Source: Combretum micranthum
Lineage: Eukaryota > Streptophyta > Magnoliopsida > Myrtales > Combretaceae
DNA length: 64,000 nt
Reading direction: 5' to 3'
NCBI GenBank assembly: GCA_024138025.1
Contig: JAMXBD010000583.1
Coordinates: 124,001 to 188,000, forward strand
Below, piece by piece: positions 35,097 to 47,534 of the stretch. A program made the position numbers and the translations under genes. The notes under the pieces were generated by a model. The model saw nothing but the letters and a program-made list of their open reading frames with translations. It ran no database searches and was not told the origin of the DNA. Positions within the stretch are counted from its first letter, which is position 1, and the number at the start of each line of letters is the position of its first letter.

Positions 35097-36399
35097 TAAT
35101 ATATGTGTTTTAACATATACTTTAACAGGTTAAATTATGTGATATTTGGTAATTTATTGTGATATTTAATGCTTCACTAGGTTAAATTATTGTGTTTGAA
35201 AGGTGAAATAGCCATACATTTCCCAATTTATATTTTATAAATGTGTTATTGAAATTATATATGATTTTAAAATGAGATATATGCGTATGAACAATATAAT
35301 TAGTGCATGTGTTGAATGTGTGTCATTTTGTATGTGTGTATGTGCAATGAATTTAATGTTATTGTTTTATGCTTATTAATGTGTGCATAGTGAAATTAAT
35401 GTTTGTGTCTTTTGTGAATTAATATGTGTGTGTTATGTTTATAATTATTAAAATAACTTGTGAATTGCTTAAGAAATTGATGATAGAATTTTACAAAATT
35501 TAAGTCTATTTTTCAAGCTCAACTTCAACCCAAATGCACTCTAAATTAAGCCAAATTAAACCTAAGTCAAATATACCCCTAAAGTCAAACTTTGGATAAT
35601 TATAGATCTTCAATTTGATTAATTAGGGTCTTTTTTGGCAGCCTATATTTTTATACGAATTTCTCTCATTTCTTTTCTTTCTCCCTTCCTTCTATCTTTA
35701 AACCATAAGCCCTAAGCCAAAATCAACAATAAGCCTTTGGATTCAAAAATCAGTCCAAGCCAAAGCCTATTCATGTAAGTTAATGCAAGCATAATCTTTT
35801 TATTTTATTTCCTTTCTTGTATTTCGAATGTAAAACTTATGGTAGGATGAGTAAATGTTATTGGAGTTGATTGATTTTATGCATTGACATATGTTCGGTA
35901 GAGTTTTGTTATTTTACGAACTTGGATGAGTATTAGGGAACTTGTAAGAAGTGTTGGTGAGTAGTGAAGTTAAGTTGAGTAGTTGAATTGTAATTGGTGT
36001 TTGATGTTGTAGTTGGGTGTTTGATGATTAGAGGTGGAGTTTGTATTGTTTGAATGGTGTTTAGAACATATAACAAGTTTTGGGAAGCTTAGAATAAGTT
36101 TGGAGGATTTTTGAAATGAGTAGATGTTGTAAAGAAAACAGGGGAAGTAAAACATTTTCGATTAAATCTATTTTTGGGTGTACACTGACATCTGGTACTT
36201 CAATGTCGACGAAGTAAAGGCGGTGTTGAAGGTGATCAGAACCTATTTTCTTAAAGCTGCTTATAACGCTATCGGCTTTAGTAAGGAAAATTTGCCAGTG
36301 TTCATTTTTCAAAGCGTACGCTGGCTATTAGGGTTTCAATGCCAACGGCTTAGAGGTAGTATGGAATGCGAATAGAATCATAACTTTTAACATCGGACT

Positions 36400-36620
36400 T
36401 AAAGCCGCTGGCATAGTATCCACACTGTTGGCGTACATGGATACACTGTTGGTGTTTGGGGTATCCACGGTGTGAACCAACCCCATAGAACTCTTAGAAA
36501 ATTTTGAAAATTTGGAGTTATAGTCTACATCAGCTCAAAGCCGCCGGCGTAGACTAAAGGCTGCCGGCATATCCTTGAACGCTGCCAATGATGGAAAGTG
36601 TTGAATTTTAATACATTGTA
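36400..36620 (+). repeat. GC-rich palindromic cluster in LTR C
   Basis: Words AAGCCGCTGGCATAG, CACACTGTTGGCGTAC, AAAGCCGCCGGCGTAGAC and GCTGCCGGCATATCC recur within 200 bp. The same vocabulary is found in both LTRs of Tekay-1, in the other orientation, despite different LTR ends. Confidence 0.6.
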
Positions 36621-39137
36621 CATCGGTTCAACGCGCCAGTGTTGAAGGCCACGTGTCCCCTGCACTTTTCATTTTCAAAAACTTTCTCTAATATTTCCCA
36701 AAGCTTGATATATGATCAATTAAATATTTGTAAGTATTGAATGATATGCTATGATGTTTAAATGCTATGTTATGACTTTGTAATAATTTATTTAAATTTC
36801 TTTGATTAATTATATTTGAAACTAGTTAATTAATACTTGAACTAAGTGAGAAATTCAATATTATCTTGTACAGTGATAGATCCTCGCTTGACCAATCCCA
36901 TTAGTTCCCGAGCTAATACAGGTACACGGTAACTTGCTTGTTTCTTTACTAGGATAAGCATTATTTCAAGTTACCCTAAATTAAGAAGTTTAATAATTGT
37001 TTGTTGAGTGTCTTTTGTACCATTGAATCTGGTTCGGAGAGCGGTTATCTTGCTCAAATTGGGGGCATGGTAGTTTTAGGCGCTTAGACCACCATTGTCA
37101 TTTTGATATGACTTTCATAAGTGGTTCAACAGGTAATCGATAGGGAATTTGGTATCGATATAACATTTCCTTATTCTTGAAAGGATTTAATATGATTTAA
37201 TTCAATGTTTATGGGAATACTTGAATTAAGTGATATTATGAATCGAGTTAATTAAAGTCGAGAAACAGCTAGAAACCCTAAATAAGATTATTTAATCGTT
37301 ATGGATAAATTTATCTAGGATGGTATGAGTATCCGAGCTACTCATATCAACCCCCTGAGCATCGTGATCGTTATTCAGGTTTCCCAGGAATCTCTATTAC
37401 CCGAAGTTTGAATACTCGCATGATGTATGACTAATTAAAGATTGAATAATAAATAATTGGTTGTTGCATTTTGCATTTAGCTTAAGCATGTGTGAATCAC
37501 TTTGCATTTGTATTCGTTACTTACATACTGGGTCTTTGGCTCATATTTTAATCATTTTAGGTAATGAATCTGACGAGTTTTATACGAGTATGGGTATGAA
37601 ACTGATTTCGAGGATTTTCTTGATGATTGGGAGGACTAGAGATGACCTTAGACTTGATGGGATCCATATTTTGCAATAGATTATGATAGCTTTTGTGGTT
37701 GTATTTAAGTTCTAGTTGAATTATAATTATAATTTTGTTAAGGCTTGTAAGAAGCCTTTGGTTGTAATATAAATATACTTAGCTATGTATGTAAGCCTCG
37801 AAAAATTTCAGTAAATAATTCTAAAATAAATATTGAAGATAAACTCTAAAAATGATTCAAATTAAAACCGAACTTCGACTAGTCCTAAATCACGAACAAA
37901 TCAAGAAATTTCTTAATCTTGAGAAAATGAGAATCCTTAAAAGATAAAATAAGAACTCAACAGTCTTTCAATCCAAAACCACTCTGTATGACAAATTCTA
38001 TACTTAACTTTGACTTGTAAAATTGGGTAATATAGAACTCAAAAACAAATTATTGAAAAGTAAATAACGATTAATCCTTGGAAATAAAACTCAATTCAAG
38101 AATTTTGAAAACGTTAAGAGATATTAAATATTTACAGAAATAAAATTTAAAATAATTTTCTAAACTAAATATGTTGTATAAATATAAATCCTCAGTTTCC
38201 AAATTGGCAAATATCTAAACCGGAAAATCACTCAAGAACCCAAAGTGGAATATAGTAGTTTTAGTCCAGCAATTTCACGCTCTTAGCCCTAGTGGCTGAG
38301 GTGTAGTTTAAGTGTGTAGAGCAGCTCGTAGTAATATAAGGTCGCTTAAAAATATCAAATTGGTAAATTTTTGACCTATTTCGAATCCGTTGGGATACAG
38401 ACTTTGAAAAGCGAGTCTCGAGGCTCGAGATATCAAAAATATACCATTACTACCGTTATACTCGTATTTTCACAAGGATTTTAAAAATATTAGTTTTATA
38501 ATTTTTCGATAACTAGAAATATCTGATTTTGCGATTATATTCGTATTTCTTTACTACCGGTAATTAACTAGTCTTTTGCACTATTCACTACTATTCATTA
38601 CACAATTTTACTATTCTTATAAACCATTATATTTTTAGATAAATATTTTATATATCATAGAAAATTCCGTTTTCCAAAAATTTAGTTCGTTTCAGGTTTT
38701 TACGAGATCAGTTTATGTTTAAGATCCGATACTAAAAATAAAATAAATTAATTTAATAATTGAAAAATATTTTTAATATCAAAAAAATTTTTTAGAATTT
38801 TTCCAGTTATAAAAATATCAATTATAACTCATAGTCGCATATTTTGATCATACCGATAACTTATTTGATAATTCACTAAAATAAATTAATTATTTATCTT
38901 ATTTTAATTACAAAAATTCTGCTAAAAAATTTGGAATTCTTTTTCTATTTTTTTATTTTATTTATTAAGAAAGTACTCTTACAAACCCATACCTTTAGTA
39001 CACATTTCACACATCATTTCTTTTTCACTTAAATCTTTCTACACTTCACTCATTACTTCCTGGCAGATTTTTTACTTCTTTTGGCTGCCTTTTGTCTTTT
39101 GAAATACTCCAAATTGATTAAAATAACCCTATTTCAA

Positions 39138-42100
39138 TGTCCGCCCCAGAGGGTATCCTAAACGTGGCAGTCCGCCGCATATAATATTAAAGCTAATGAA
39201 TGACAATACGTAGTCACACAGAGCTTCGATATTATGTGCAAGGCGTGCTTCCAAGATAGTAGGAGACTCACAGGGGTATTACATTTAAATAGATAGCAAA
39301 AGCAAGCATAAACTTAAACAAATAAACATAATATCTTCATTCCATAATAAGTTCGTACATTATCTTGGGGGCATTCCCCCGCCTTAAAGTCTTTAATCAA
39401 CTGTACTAATAACAAAATAAACATAACTATTCATACGTCTACTATAGAGATTTTTCCTAGAAGTCTATGCTCAAAACTAAAAATACATAAACTTCCTCCA
39501 AAAACTCCTAGTAGCGTAAGCTCATACCTGGCACACTGGGCTCCTTGTGGCCAACCATAGATAATCATATGTAATAGAAAACTATAAGGGTATAAGCAAT
39601 CTAGCTTAGTGAGACAATTCCTAACTATATAACATTTCCATATGACAACCAAGTTATTTAATTCAAGCATATGTAATGTATCAATCACATGATCAACCAA
39701 ATACACAAGATTAACCGAAATCAAGTGTAGCATGGATTTAACGCCCTCCATGATAAGGGTTGGGTGGTTACAAGCCCATACGACCATCAATATTTGTAGA
39801 TTTACCGGCTCCTGCTTGCCCTGTAGACTTCCAGGCTTCTACTGGCCCATGTAGACTTACCAGCTCCTACTAGCCACCACTACCACTTCCTCGTTTCCCA
39901 CATAAAGAATAGTAGCGAAATAAATGTGACTCACAAGTATGATATGCATGAATGAATTTCAATTTAACATTTAACCATATAAGTTGGATTCATGTTAAAG
40001 GTGATCAACCATAATTTCATCAAATCAATACAAAAGTCACACTTTTATTTAACATATCGTCTTTCGATATACTTAATTTTCATTCAACAATTATTTCATA
40101 ACATTTGTTCATTTATCTTTTCCTAAATTTCTAGTTCCACTAATTACAAGCACAAACAAGGAAATGTACTTAGGAAAATAATTAACTCACTCCATGATCG
40201 GTAGGTCTAATCAAAATAATCCTCTGGATAGACGATCTCGGGTCCCTCGTCACCTAAACAAAATGAAATACCCAAAATGAGTCTTTCATAAAACTTCTAT
40301 TCTTGAAGTTTCAAAATTTCTCTTAAAATCGCGGTAAAAATCGTATAGAAGGAAATTCCAACTTAAAATGGCCATAACTTGCTCATTTTAACTCGGAATT
40401 TCACGTATAATATACCGTTTTCTACCTACTCGAAAAGATCTATGCATTTCTAGCTTATTTTCATAAAACTAGGTCGTTTGGGTTCCGAAAAGTAGCGACC
40501 AGATTTGTCACGAATTTGCAAAAACTTGTTTTCCTTCTTGTAAACAAAGCTCATTTGAAAAGATAAATATTTCAAGTATTTTGTAAACTATTTGAAAGGT
40601 ATATACATATATGTAATGACTCATAACCAATGTATGAAGTAAATGAAGTTGTCTCAACTTATGGAAAGTAAGGTTTTAAAAGACTTTGAACTTGAGATTT
40701 TGTTGGAATAGTTATTTACTTTTGAAAGACCTTAAGTTATTTGTGATAAATATTCTTTTTCTAAATTTAGTTTCTTTAAATTCCTAAGGAGTGGTTTTTT
40801 TTCTAAACTTAGATTCCAACAATTTTGTAAAAGTTATGACAATTTTCTCATAAGAATATTTTAGCTCCTTGGTTTCTTGGGATTATTTTATTTTAATGAA
40901 AAGGGGTTCTACTTGGAAAAAGATGAAGTTATTGTAAAACTTTTGTTTACTTCATAAGTCTTTTGTATGTTTGAAAAAATCTCATATAAGTTCTTCTAAA
41001 CATTAACTCCTTATTTTTATTTCTAGAGGAAAACTTTTTATCTTAAGAAAACATTTCCTTCATTTATTTTGTTGAGACAAAACCATTATGTTCATGCATG
41101 CATATGAATCATAAGCTTATGAAAATATGAAAAGAACATAACAACTTAAAAGAATAAGCATATAAAGAAATAAATCAAGTATTGAGACCTTAGCTTCATC
41201 AAGGTACCCAGGACTTAGAAAAGATTAGTCCCGAAAAAGAAAAAGATTGTTTTGACTTAATGAGGACAAGTCTAAGACTAGAATAACTAGTCTTAAAATC
41301 AACTTGAAATAAATAAATTGCAATAAAGTAAATAAAGTGCACAAAAGATAAATAAATTGCAAGACAATGAGCTTATATGCTCTAAACAGTATATATAGCT
41401 ATATAGATATATTAGATAGTTATGAACATAAAAGAAACATAAATGAACATAAAGGAATTTTGATTATGAACAAAAATAAAGTATGAACCTATTATTGCTT
41501 TCTTAACCTTTATGGTTTTAGAAAACACACACTAAGTTCATACTAGTAGATGAACATAAAGAAAGCTTGGGGGATTTTCTTGAAGAAAGGTTACCTAAAG
41601 AAGAGACTAAAGGAAGCTTTCTTGGAAGACTTCTTGGAGAGGATTTTTGAGAGAGACTTTGGTATAGTAACTTTAGAAAAGAAGTGATGTGAAAGAAGTG
41701 AAGGTATGAGGGGGTATTTATAGAAATATGGAAGGTAATTTGTGTTAATTAAATAAGTAAAAATAAAACAAATTATGCATGGAGGGGGGTGTGGCCGGCG
41801 CCATTTGGGGTGTATTGGGAGAGGAGAAATTTATTTTTTGTTATTTTGTTAATTAAAAGTAAGAAATGAAAGATGTGAAGTTGTATTGGAAATGAAAATG
41901 TGTAAGAAATAGGTGTATGGTTTGTAAGAGTAGGTTGTAAGAAAAAGTAGAGATAGATGAATAGTGTAGAATAGTAGAAAATAGTGTAATGTAAAAGTAG
42001 ACATGACAATTTAATGTCGGTAGTAAGAAAATACGCATATAAAAGCGATATCTAATATTTTCAGCTACTGAAAAATTACGAAATTGATATTTTTGGAAAT

Positions 42101-42419
42101 CTCATATTTTTACGAGTCTAACGGTATATTCGGAATATTTTTCCTATTCCGGGCTTCTGGACACGTTTTTCAAGAACTATGTCCGATTGGGTTCAAAGGA
42201 CACTCGAATTTCTTCAATATGATATTTTTACATAACCTATGGCTATTACGAACTATAATAGCTAATTTTTCCAACTTCGTTTTCTAGGGCTTGAGAAAAC
42301 GGCGATGCCGGACTTAAGCGGATATGGTAAACTAGGGTTTTGGTTGGCTTAAGAATCCGGTTGACTTCCGATTAGGGTTTAAGCTTTTAAATTTGGATCC
42401 AAAAATTCGGGGACTTACA
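39138..42419 (-). repeat. 3' LTR of Tekay-2
   Basis: TGTCCGCCCCAGAGGG (a base-loss form of TGTCACGCCCC) to GGGGACTTACA on the plus strand. Holds the TATA box at 41714-41723, the quasi-palindrome at 40365-40389, and the block 'tctagcttagtgag' near 39600. No gene. Confidence 0.95.
41714..41723 (-). promoter_or_regulatory. TATA box, Tekay-2 3' LTR
   Basis: CTATAAATAC on the reverse strand, identical to the site in LTR A1 and to that in the 5' LTR at 51291-51300. Confidence 0.75.
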
Positions 42420-42437
42420 ACCTACCCCCCCTTAAAG
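42420..42437 (-). promoter_or_regulatory. Polypurine tract of Tekay-2
   Basis: On the reverse strand AAGGGGGGGTAGG precedes the 3' LTR start TTGTAAGTCCCC; same place and makeup as in Tekay-1. Confidence 0.85.
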
Positions 42438-42439
42438 AA

Positions 42440-42793
42440 AGTTTTGTCCTCAAAACTTGAAGTTCATATCTGATTCTTGAACAGACTCGGGTACTTCTGG
42501 CATATGTCGCTCTCTGCCTCCTAGGTCGCTTCCTCGTGTGAGTGGTTTCTCCATAAAACCTTCACATACTTGATCTCTTTATTTCGGAGCTTCTATACCT
42601 TGTAATCCAAGATTTGAACTGGGTGCTCCTCATATGTGAGATTTTCTTTTAGTCGAACAAGCTCTGGCTCTGTAATCCTGGTAGGGTCCGGCACATGTTT
42701 TCGTAAAACCGATACATGAAACACGTTATGGATTCCAGATAGGTTGGGAGGGAGTGCCAGATGATAAGCAAGATTTCCCACTTTTTCCAACAC
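42440..42793 (-). pseudogene. Tekay-2 integrase C-terminus and chromodomain
   Basis: The frame from 42793 gives LEKVGNLAYHLALPPNLSG, IHNVFHVSVLRKHVPDP and ENLTYEEHPVQILDYKV, then a stop in place of the next linker residue. After it, RNKEIKYVKVLWRNHS, a second stop within 'EEATWE', and QKYPSLFKNQI-stop complete a chromodomain typical of Tekay elements. The terminal stop after FKNQI is probably the native end of Pol. Two premature stops kill the domain. Confidence 0.88.
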
Positions 42794-42799
42794 TTCAAA

Positions 42800-43832
42800 G
42801 GGTCCAATGTAGCGTGGGCTTAGCTTTCCTTGGGCTCGAATTTAGTGGATACTCTTGATGGGATTTACCTTTAGGTACACATGATCTCCAACTTCGAATT
42901 CAAGCACACGTCTCTTCATATCTGCCCAGCTCTTTTGCCTATCTTGAGCTTCTTTCATTTTTCTTTGATAACCCGCACTTTGTCAGCCATATTTTGCACC
43001 AAGCCAGGACCAATTCTTAACTTTTCCATATCGTCCCAAAACAAAGGTAACCGACATCTTCTACCATACAATGCTTCATAAGGTGGCATCTGGATCGTGG
43101 AATGGTAGCTGTTATTGTAGACAAACTCTACTAGAGGTAGGTGTGCATCCTAGCTACCTTTAAACTCTATGACGCAAGCCTGCAACATATCTTCCAACAT
43201 TTGTATTGTCCTCTCCGATTAACCGTCCGTTTGTGGGTGATAAGCAGTACTGAAATGTAGCTTAGTTCCCATACACCTTTGTAAACTCATCCAAATTTGG
43301 ATACCAACCTTGGGTCTCGGTCAGAGACTATTCCGGCGGGTACTCCATGCAAGCGTACTATTTCTCTTATGTACATTCTTGCCAATTTGTCCATAGAGTA
43401 CGTCATGTTCATTGGAAGAAAATGGGCCGTCTTCGTTAATCGATCCACGATGACCCAAATCGCATCATATCCAGCCGACATCCTTGGCAATCCACACACA
43501 AAATCCATTGTAATTTGGTCCCATTTCCACTCGGGTATTGGTAGGGGCTTCAGAAGTCCACCAGGTCTTTGGTGCTCCACTTTTACTTGTTGGCATGTGG
43601 GACATTTCAACACATAGTCTGTTACGTCTCTCTTCATGCCATTCCACCAATAGTGGCTCTTCAGATCTTGGTACATCTTCGTTCCTCCTGGATGCATGGT
43701 GTATCCGAAGTGATGTGCTTCTTCCATGATTTCTTTTCTTATGTTCTCATCATCCGGAACACATAACTTGCCTTTCATCCTCACCACTTCATCCTCATCT
43801 ATGGAAAAATCAGTGTACCTTCCTTCCTGCAC
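42800..43832 (-). pseudogene. Tekay-2 integrase
   Basis: An open stretch of 181 codons (43287-43832) holds the linker LCVPDDENIRKEIMEEAHH, the zinc domain (HH in EEAHHFGYTMHPG, then CPTCQQ), HYWWNGMKRDVTDYV, the first catalytic Asp in ITMDFVCGLP, DRLTKTAHFLP and the second Asp in [12 protein letters not shown] frameshift near 43290 is followed by fragments equivalent to 'YHPQTNGQSER', where the Glu region carries a stop (43215-43225), then YNNSYHSTIQMPPYEALYG in pieces near 43060-43110. The C-terminal tail continues below 42880. Inactive. Confidence 0.9.
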
Positions 43833-43868
43833 TTCTTTCTTAATCTTTAAAATTGCCTCGTCATATCG

Positions 43869-44420
43869 CTAGGCCTCCTTGATTCTTTCTACTAAGGTGG
43901 GTTCCATGACAAGGTTGGCAATCTCCACTTCCACGCTTTGCCCGATAAATTCAATGCTCATTCTTTCAAATTCTTTTATCAACTCTTTCTTGTTAGTGAG
44001 CAAAGAGGCTACTTCCCCATAATTCTTCCTACTCAGGGCATCTGCAACTGCTTTTACCCTCCTTGGACAGTAGTTGATTCCAAGGTCGTAATCCTTGATG
44101 AGCTCTAACCACCTCCGTTGCCGCATGTTCAGCTCCTTTTGTGTAAAAAGATATTTGAGGCTCTTATGATCGGTGTAGATCTCACACCTTTGTCCATATA
44201 AGTAATGCCTCCACAATTTTAGTGCAAACACAACTGCGGCTAACTCCAGATCATGAGTAGGATAGTTTTGTTCATGGGGCCAGAGCTGTCGGGATGCATA
44301 AGCGATCACTTTTCTGTCTTGCATCAGCACACATCCGAGTCCATTCCTTGACGCATCACTATGCACTGTATAGGACTTTTCGGGGTCTAGTAGAATTAAA
44401 ATCGGGGCAGAAAGTCTTCT
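43869..44420 (-). pseudogene. Tekay-2 RNase H
   Basis: An open stretch of 165 codons with [71 protein letters not shown] and [13 protein letters not shown]. It is the ortholog of the Tekay-1 domain at 21521-22258 and differs at scattered positions. It ends at a stop in the QR-stop-DEAI linker near 43868. Upstream the thumb/RNase H junction is frameshifted near 44400. Confidence 0.92.
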
Positions 44421-45130
44421 CTTTAGCTCCTGGAAACTTTGCTCCTCTTGTCTGTCCAGATGAACTTCTCCTCTTTTAGGTTAGCTGAGTGAGGGTTTGG
44501 CGATGGTTGAAAAATTCTTAACAAACTTCCTATAATATCCAGCCAAACCGAGAAAACTCCTCACTTCAGTAACTGTCTTAGGTTGTTTCCACTCCATTAC
44601 TGCCTTGACCTTCTCAGGATCTACCGATATTCCTTCTCCTGATACGACATGTCCTAAGAAGGATTATCTTATCCAGCCAAAAGTCACACTTAGACAGCTT
44701 AGCGTACAACTTATGCTTACGCAAGGTCTGTAACGCCATTCTTAAGTGTTCTTCATGTTGTTTTCGCGTTTTGAGTAGATCAGGATATCATCGATGAAGA
44801 CTATCACGCACTTATCCAGCAGGGGTTTATATATTCGGTTCATGAGATCCATAAAAGCTCTTTGGTACGTCTTCAGGGTTAATCCTCAACTGGTGGTACC
44901 CTGACCGTAGATCGATCCTTGAAAAGACACTTGCTCCTTGAAGCTGATCGAAGAGGTCATCTATCCTTGGGAGTGGATACTTGTTCTTGATGGTAACCTT
45001 ATTAAGCTCCCGGTAGTTGATGCATAAACGCATGGAACCATCCTTCTTCTTTACGAACAATACTGGTACTCCCCAAGGTGACATACTTGGTCAGATAAAT
45101 CCTTGATCCATTAAGTCCTATAGTTGAGTC
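44421..45130 (-). pseudogene. Tekay-2 reverse transcriptase with internal deletion
   Basis: N-terminal half open at 44827-45084: [59 protein letters not shown] and [14 protein letters not shown]. At about 44860 the sequence jumps to [17 protein letters not shown] in another frame, so the segment that in Tekay-1 holds the [11 protein letters not shown] motif is missing (about 70-75 bp). FIDDILIYS follows (FIDD codons 44787-44798), then the thumb. The deletion removes conserved palm residues and shifts frame. Confidence 0.9.
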
Positions 45131-45740
45131 TTTAACTCCTTCACCTCTACTGGTGCCATTCAATAAGGTGCTTTTGAGATCGGTTCTGTATTGACTAATA
45201 GGTCAATTTCGAAACCTATCTCTCTCTTGGGTGGCAATCTAGGCAATACGTCCGGAAACACGTCTGGGAACTCTTTAACTACGGGTATGGATCCAAGCTC
45301 AGGCTTTTCCTCTTCTTCTTCATCCAGATTACTAATGTTGATTTCATCCTCATCCACCAACTCGAATGAGTTTAACTTCACCGTGGACTCTCCTCTAAAC
45401 ACTACTTCACATCCACTTTGATCTTTAAACCTCACTTCCTTTTGTTTGCAATCCACTAGGCTTTGATAGATGTTAACCAACTCATACCCAAGATGACTTC
45501 GTATTTGCTCATCTCCAAGATTATTAGGTCACACTTAGAGTGACTCCCTTGTATCTCCATTGGACATCCTTTAAGCATTTCCTTTGTCGTTACTATGCTT
45601 CCGGTGGGGGTTTTAACTCGAAACCAGTAGCAATAGTATCTATGGGTAACCCAATTCGCTTGGCCAGGCTAACGGTGATAAAGGAATGGGTAGCTCCTGT
45701 ATCGAACAAAGCATACGCGGGTTGACTAGCTATGAGTATG
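45131..45740 (-). pseudogene. Tekay-2 aspartic protease
   Basis: Active site AYALFDTGATHSF (DTG-equivalent codons at 45695-45703), followed by ITVSLAKRIGLPI. After frame changes the body reads DLIILEMSKYEVILGMSWL-like, seen as stop-broken pieces near 45480-45540, then an acidic stretch EEEEEKPELGS and VVKEFPDVFPDVLPRLPPKR leading to RT. The acidic insert (45300-45340) is longer than in Tekay-1. Confidence 0.85.
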
Positions 45741-47250
45741 TGTCCTGCACTCGAATTTTTATACTAATTACGAGACTGGTATACTTAAGCTAATCGCGGG
45801 TATAAAACTTTGTACTTGTACATCGGTATTGAACGTAGGAAACTTAACAAATTACATCAAAGAAAAGGGTTTCGATTCTGACCTGTCACCAATCCAAAAT
45901 CTGAGCCATAATCTCCATCTACATACGGCGAGCTCTGCTCCTTCGTCATCAGACTCCTCGCATACCCACTGTCCTTCCAGGTTGTATATCCTCATTCCGT
46001 GGACAGCTGCTCCAGATCGGCTTGGGTTGCTTCCTCGCTTCCATTTTTGCCGATGCCACTCCTCCCACTGACCCAAATGGTCTAGCTGGGGCATTCTTTC
46101 TTTGTGGGCATTCGTTGGCGAAGTGCCCGGTTTGCTTGCAAACGAAGCAAACAGTAGAAGCCTTCTTTGGGCAATCACCTATCTTGTGGCTGGGTCTCCA
46201 CAAAAGTAGCACTTGTGTTGCAAGCAGGCACCTCTTTGGATAGTGCTCTTCCTTGCATTTCCAGCAGGTCACCTTGATCTTGGATGTGTCCTTGTTGCTA
46301 ACAGTACTTCCTCGGAAGCTGTTGAAGGGCTTGAACCTTTTATCTGAAAACTGGGGTTATAGCTATCCTGAGCTCTTTGCCGAACACGAAGGTCTTTCTC
46401 AGGGGCTTTGCTTTTCCTTTTCTTTGCTCCCTCAATGATAAGCCCTTTCTACCAACTCTCGGAGGGTCCTCAGATCTAACTCCTCCAGACGCATCCTTAT
46501 CTTCATCCAGGCCACTTAGAAATACTTGCCTCTTCAGCTCCTCACTATGCTTGAAGGACTCAGGCGCGTATTGAAGCAGTCAGCTAAACTCCGTCTCATA
46601 CTGCTCTATTGTCCTTCCCTTCTGGGATATATGGAGAAAGTCTCCACTATATTGTACTCTTAAGCTCTCAGGGAAATAGTTGTCCATAAACTCTCTACGA
46701 AAAGCTGCTCAGGTTACAAGAGGTAACAATTCCCTGCTTTTTGACTCCCACCATATCCTAGCATTGAACGGCAACATGTATATGCCATAATCCAGGCGTA
46801 GATGATGGGGAACTTCGTAGGCGGCGAACGATCTTTCGATCTGGGCTAGCTAGTCTTCAGCTTCGTCTGGCTTTCCAAAATTTCCGTCGAAATATCTGTT
46901 GCTTTTTATGAAGTCCGGCAAGGAACTTCTGTAAGGTCGTGGCGGTGGTGGTGCTGGTAAAGGAACAGTATGCGACTCAGCTTCTGGGGCTGCAGGTGCT
47001 TCAACGGTTGCTTCTGGTGCATTTGCAGCAGGCGGTGGCACATTTTGTGCATTTTGCATGAAATTATTGACCAACCCTGCTAGTTGATTGATGGCAGCCC
47101 ACACATCTCCTTGTTGATTCGGTGGGGGATTTGGTGCTTGTTGTCCTGCCGAAGGATTCTCCGGTTCTGTTGGTATGTTATTAGAAGCACGACGTTCGCG
47201 TCTTCTACCTCTCCTACCACGTCTGTTAAATTTTATACTTCTTAAATTTT
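45741..47250 (-). pseudogene. Tekay-2 gag with three zinc knuckles
   Basis: Begins with a basic stretch NRRGRRGRRRERRASNN (near 47235-47180), comparable to the MPRGRNKSRN start of Tekay-1, but here no ATG is in frame. A Pro/Ala-rich spacer, LPAPPPPRPYRSSLPDFIKS, NRYFDGNFGKPDEAED then a stop, and the capsid continues in fragments to about 46300. The knuckle region (46272-46100) shows CWKCKEEHYPKRC, CYFCGDPATR in a broken frame, and CFVCKQTGHFANEC. A tail with ARPFGSVGGVASAKMEAR precedes the protease linker. Several stops. Confidence 0.85.
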
Positions 47251-47532
47251 CACAACAAGGAAAAGATCGGAAATATCGGAAATTCCATAGAAGCAATCAA
47301 ATCCAGAAACCATCAAGTCAACATAAAATACTTGCATTCAAATTAAAAAGAGAAAATTAATAATCCTTACATAACTTGGAGAAGGTGGAAACCATTCTCA
47401 TCAAAAAGATAATTGTTCAAATAAAACATGGAAAAGCAAATCATTAATGCATTAAGACAAAGATAAGCCTAGGAAAAGGCTACGTTGGACTCATCGGGTT
47501 ATGCTCCATTTCTTCCTTCTTCAACTTCTTCT
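47251..47532 (-). other. T-rich spacer between extra ORF and gag, Tekay-2
   Basis: In element orientation a 280-bp T-rich stretch without coding signal, containing TTGACTTGATGG and ending 'ttccttgttgtgaaaattt' then AAG…TTTAACAG directly before the basic gag start. It looks intron-like, as does the counterpart at 25170-25457. Confidence 0.4.
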
Positions 47533-47534
47533 TT

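Noticed and set aside
36178..36375. A 65-codon ORF starting MYTDIWYFNVDEVKAV as a small gene
   Set aside because: It lies inside LTR C next to the GC-rich cluster, with no homologous frame in the other LTRs.
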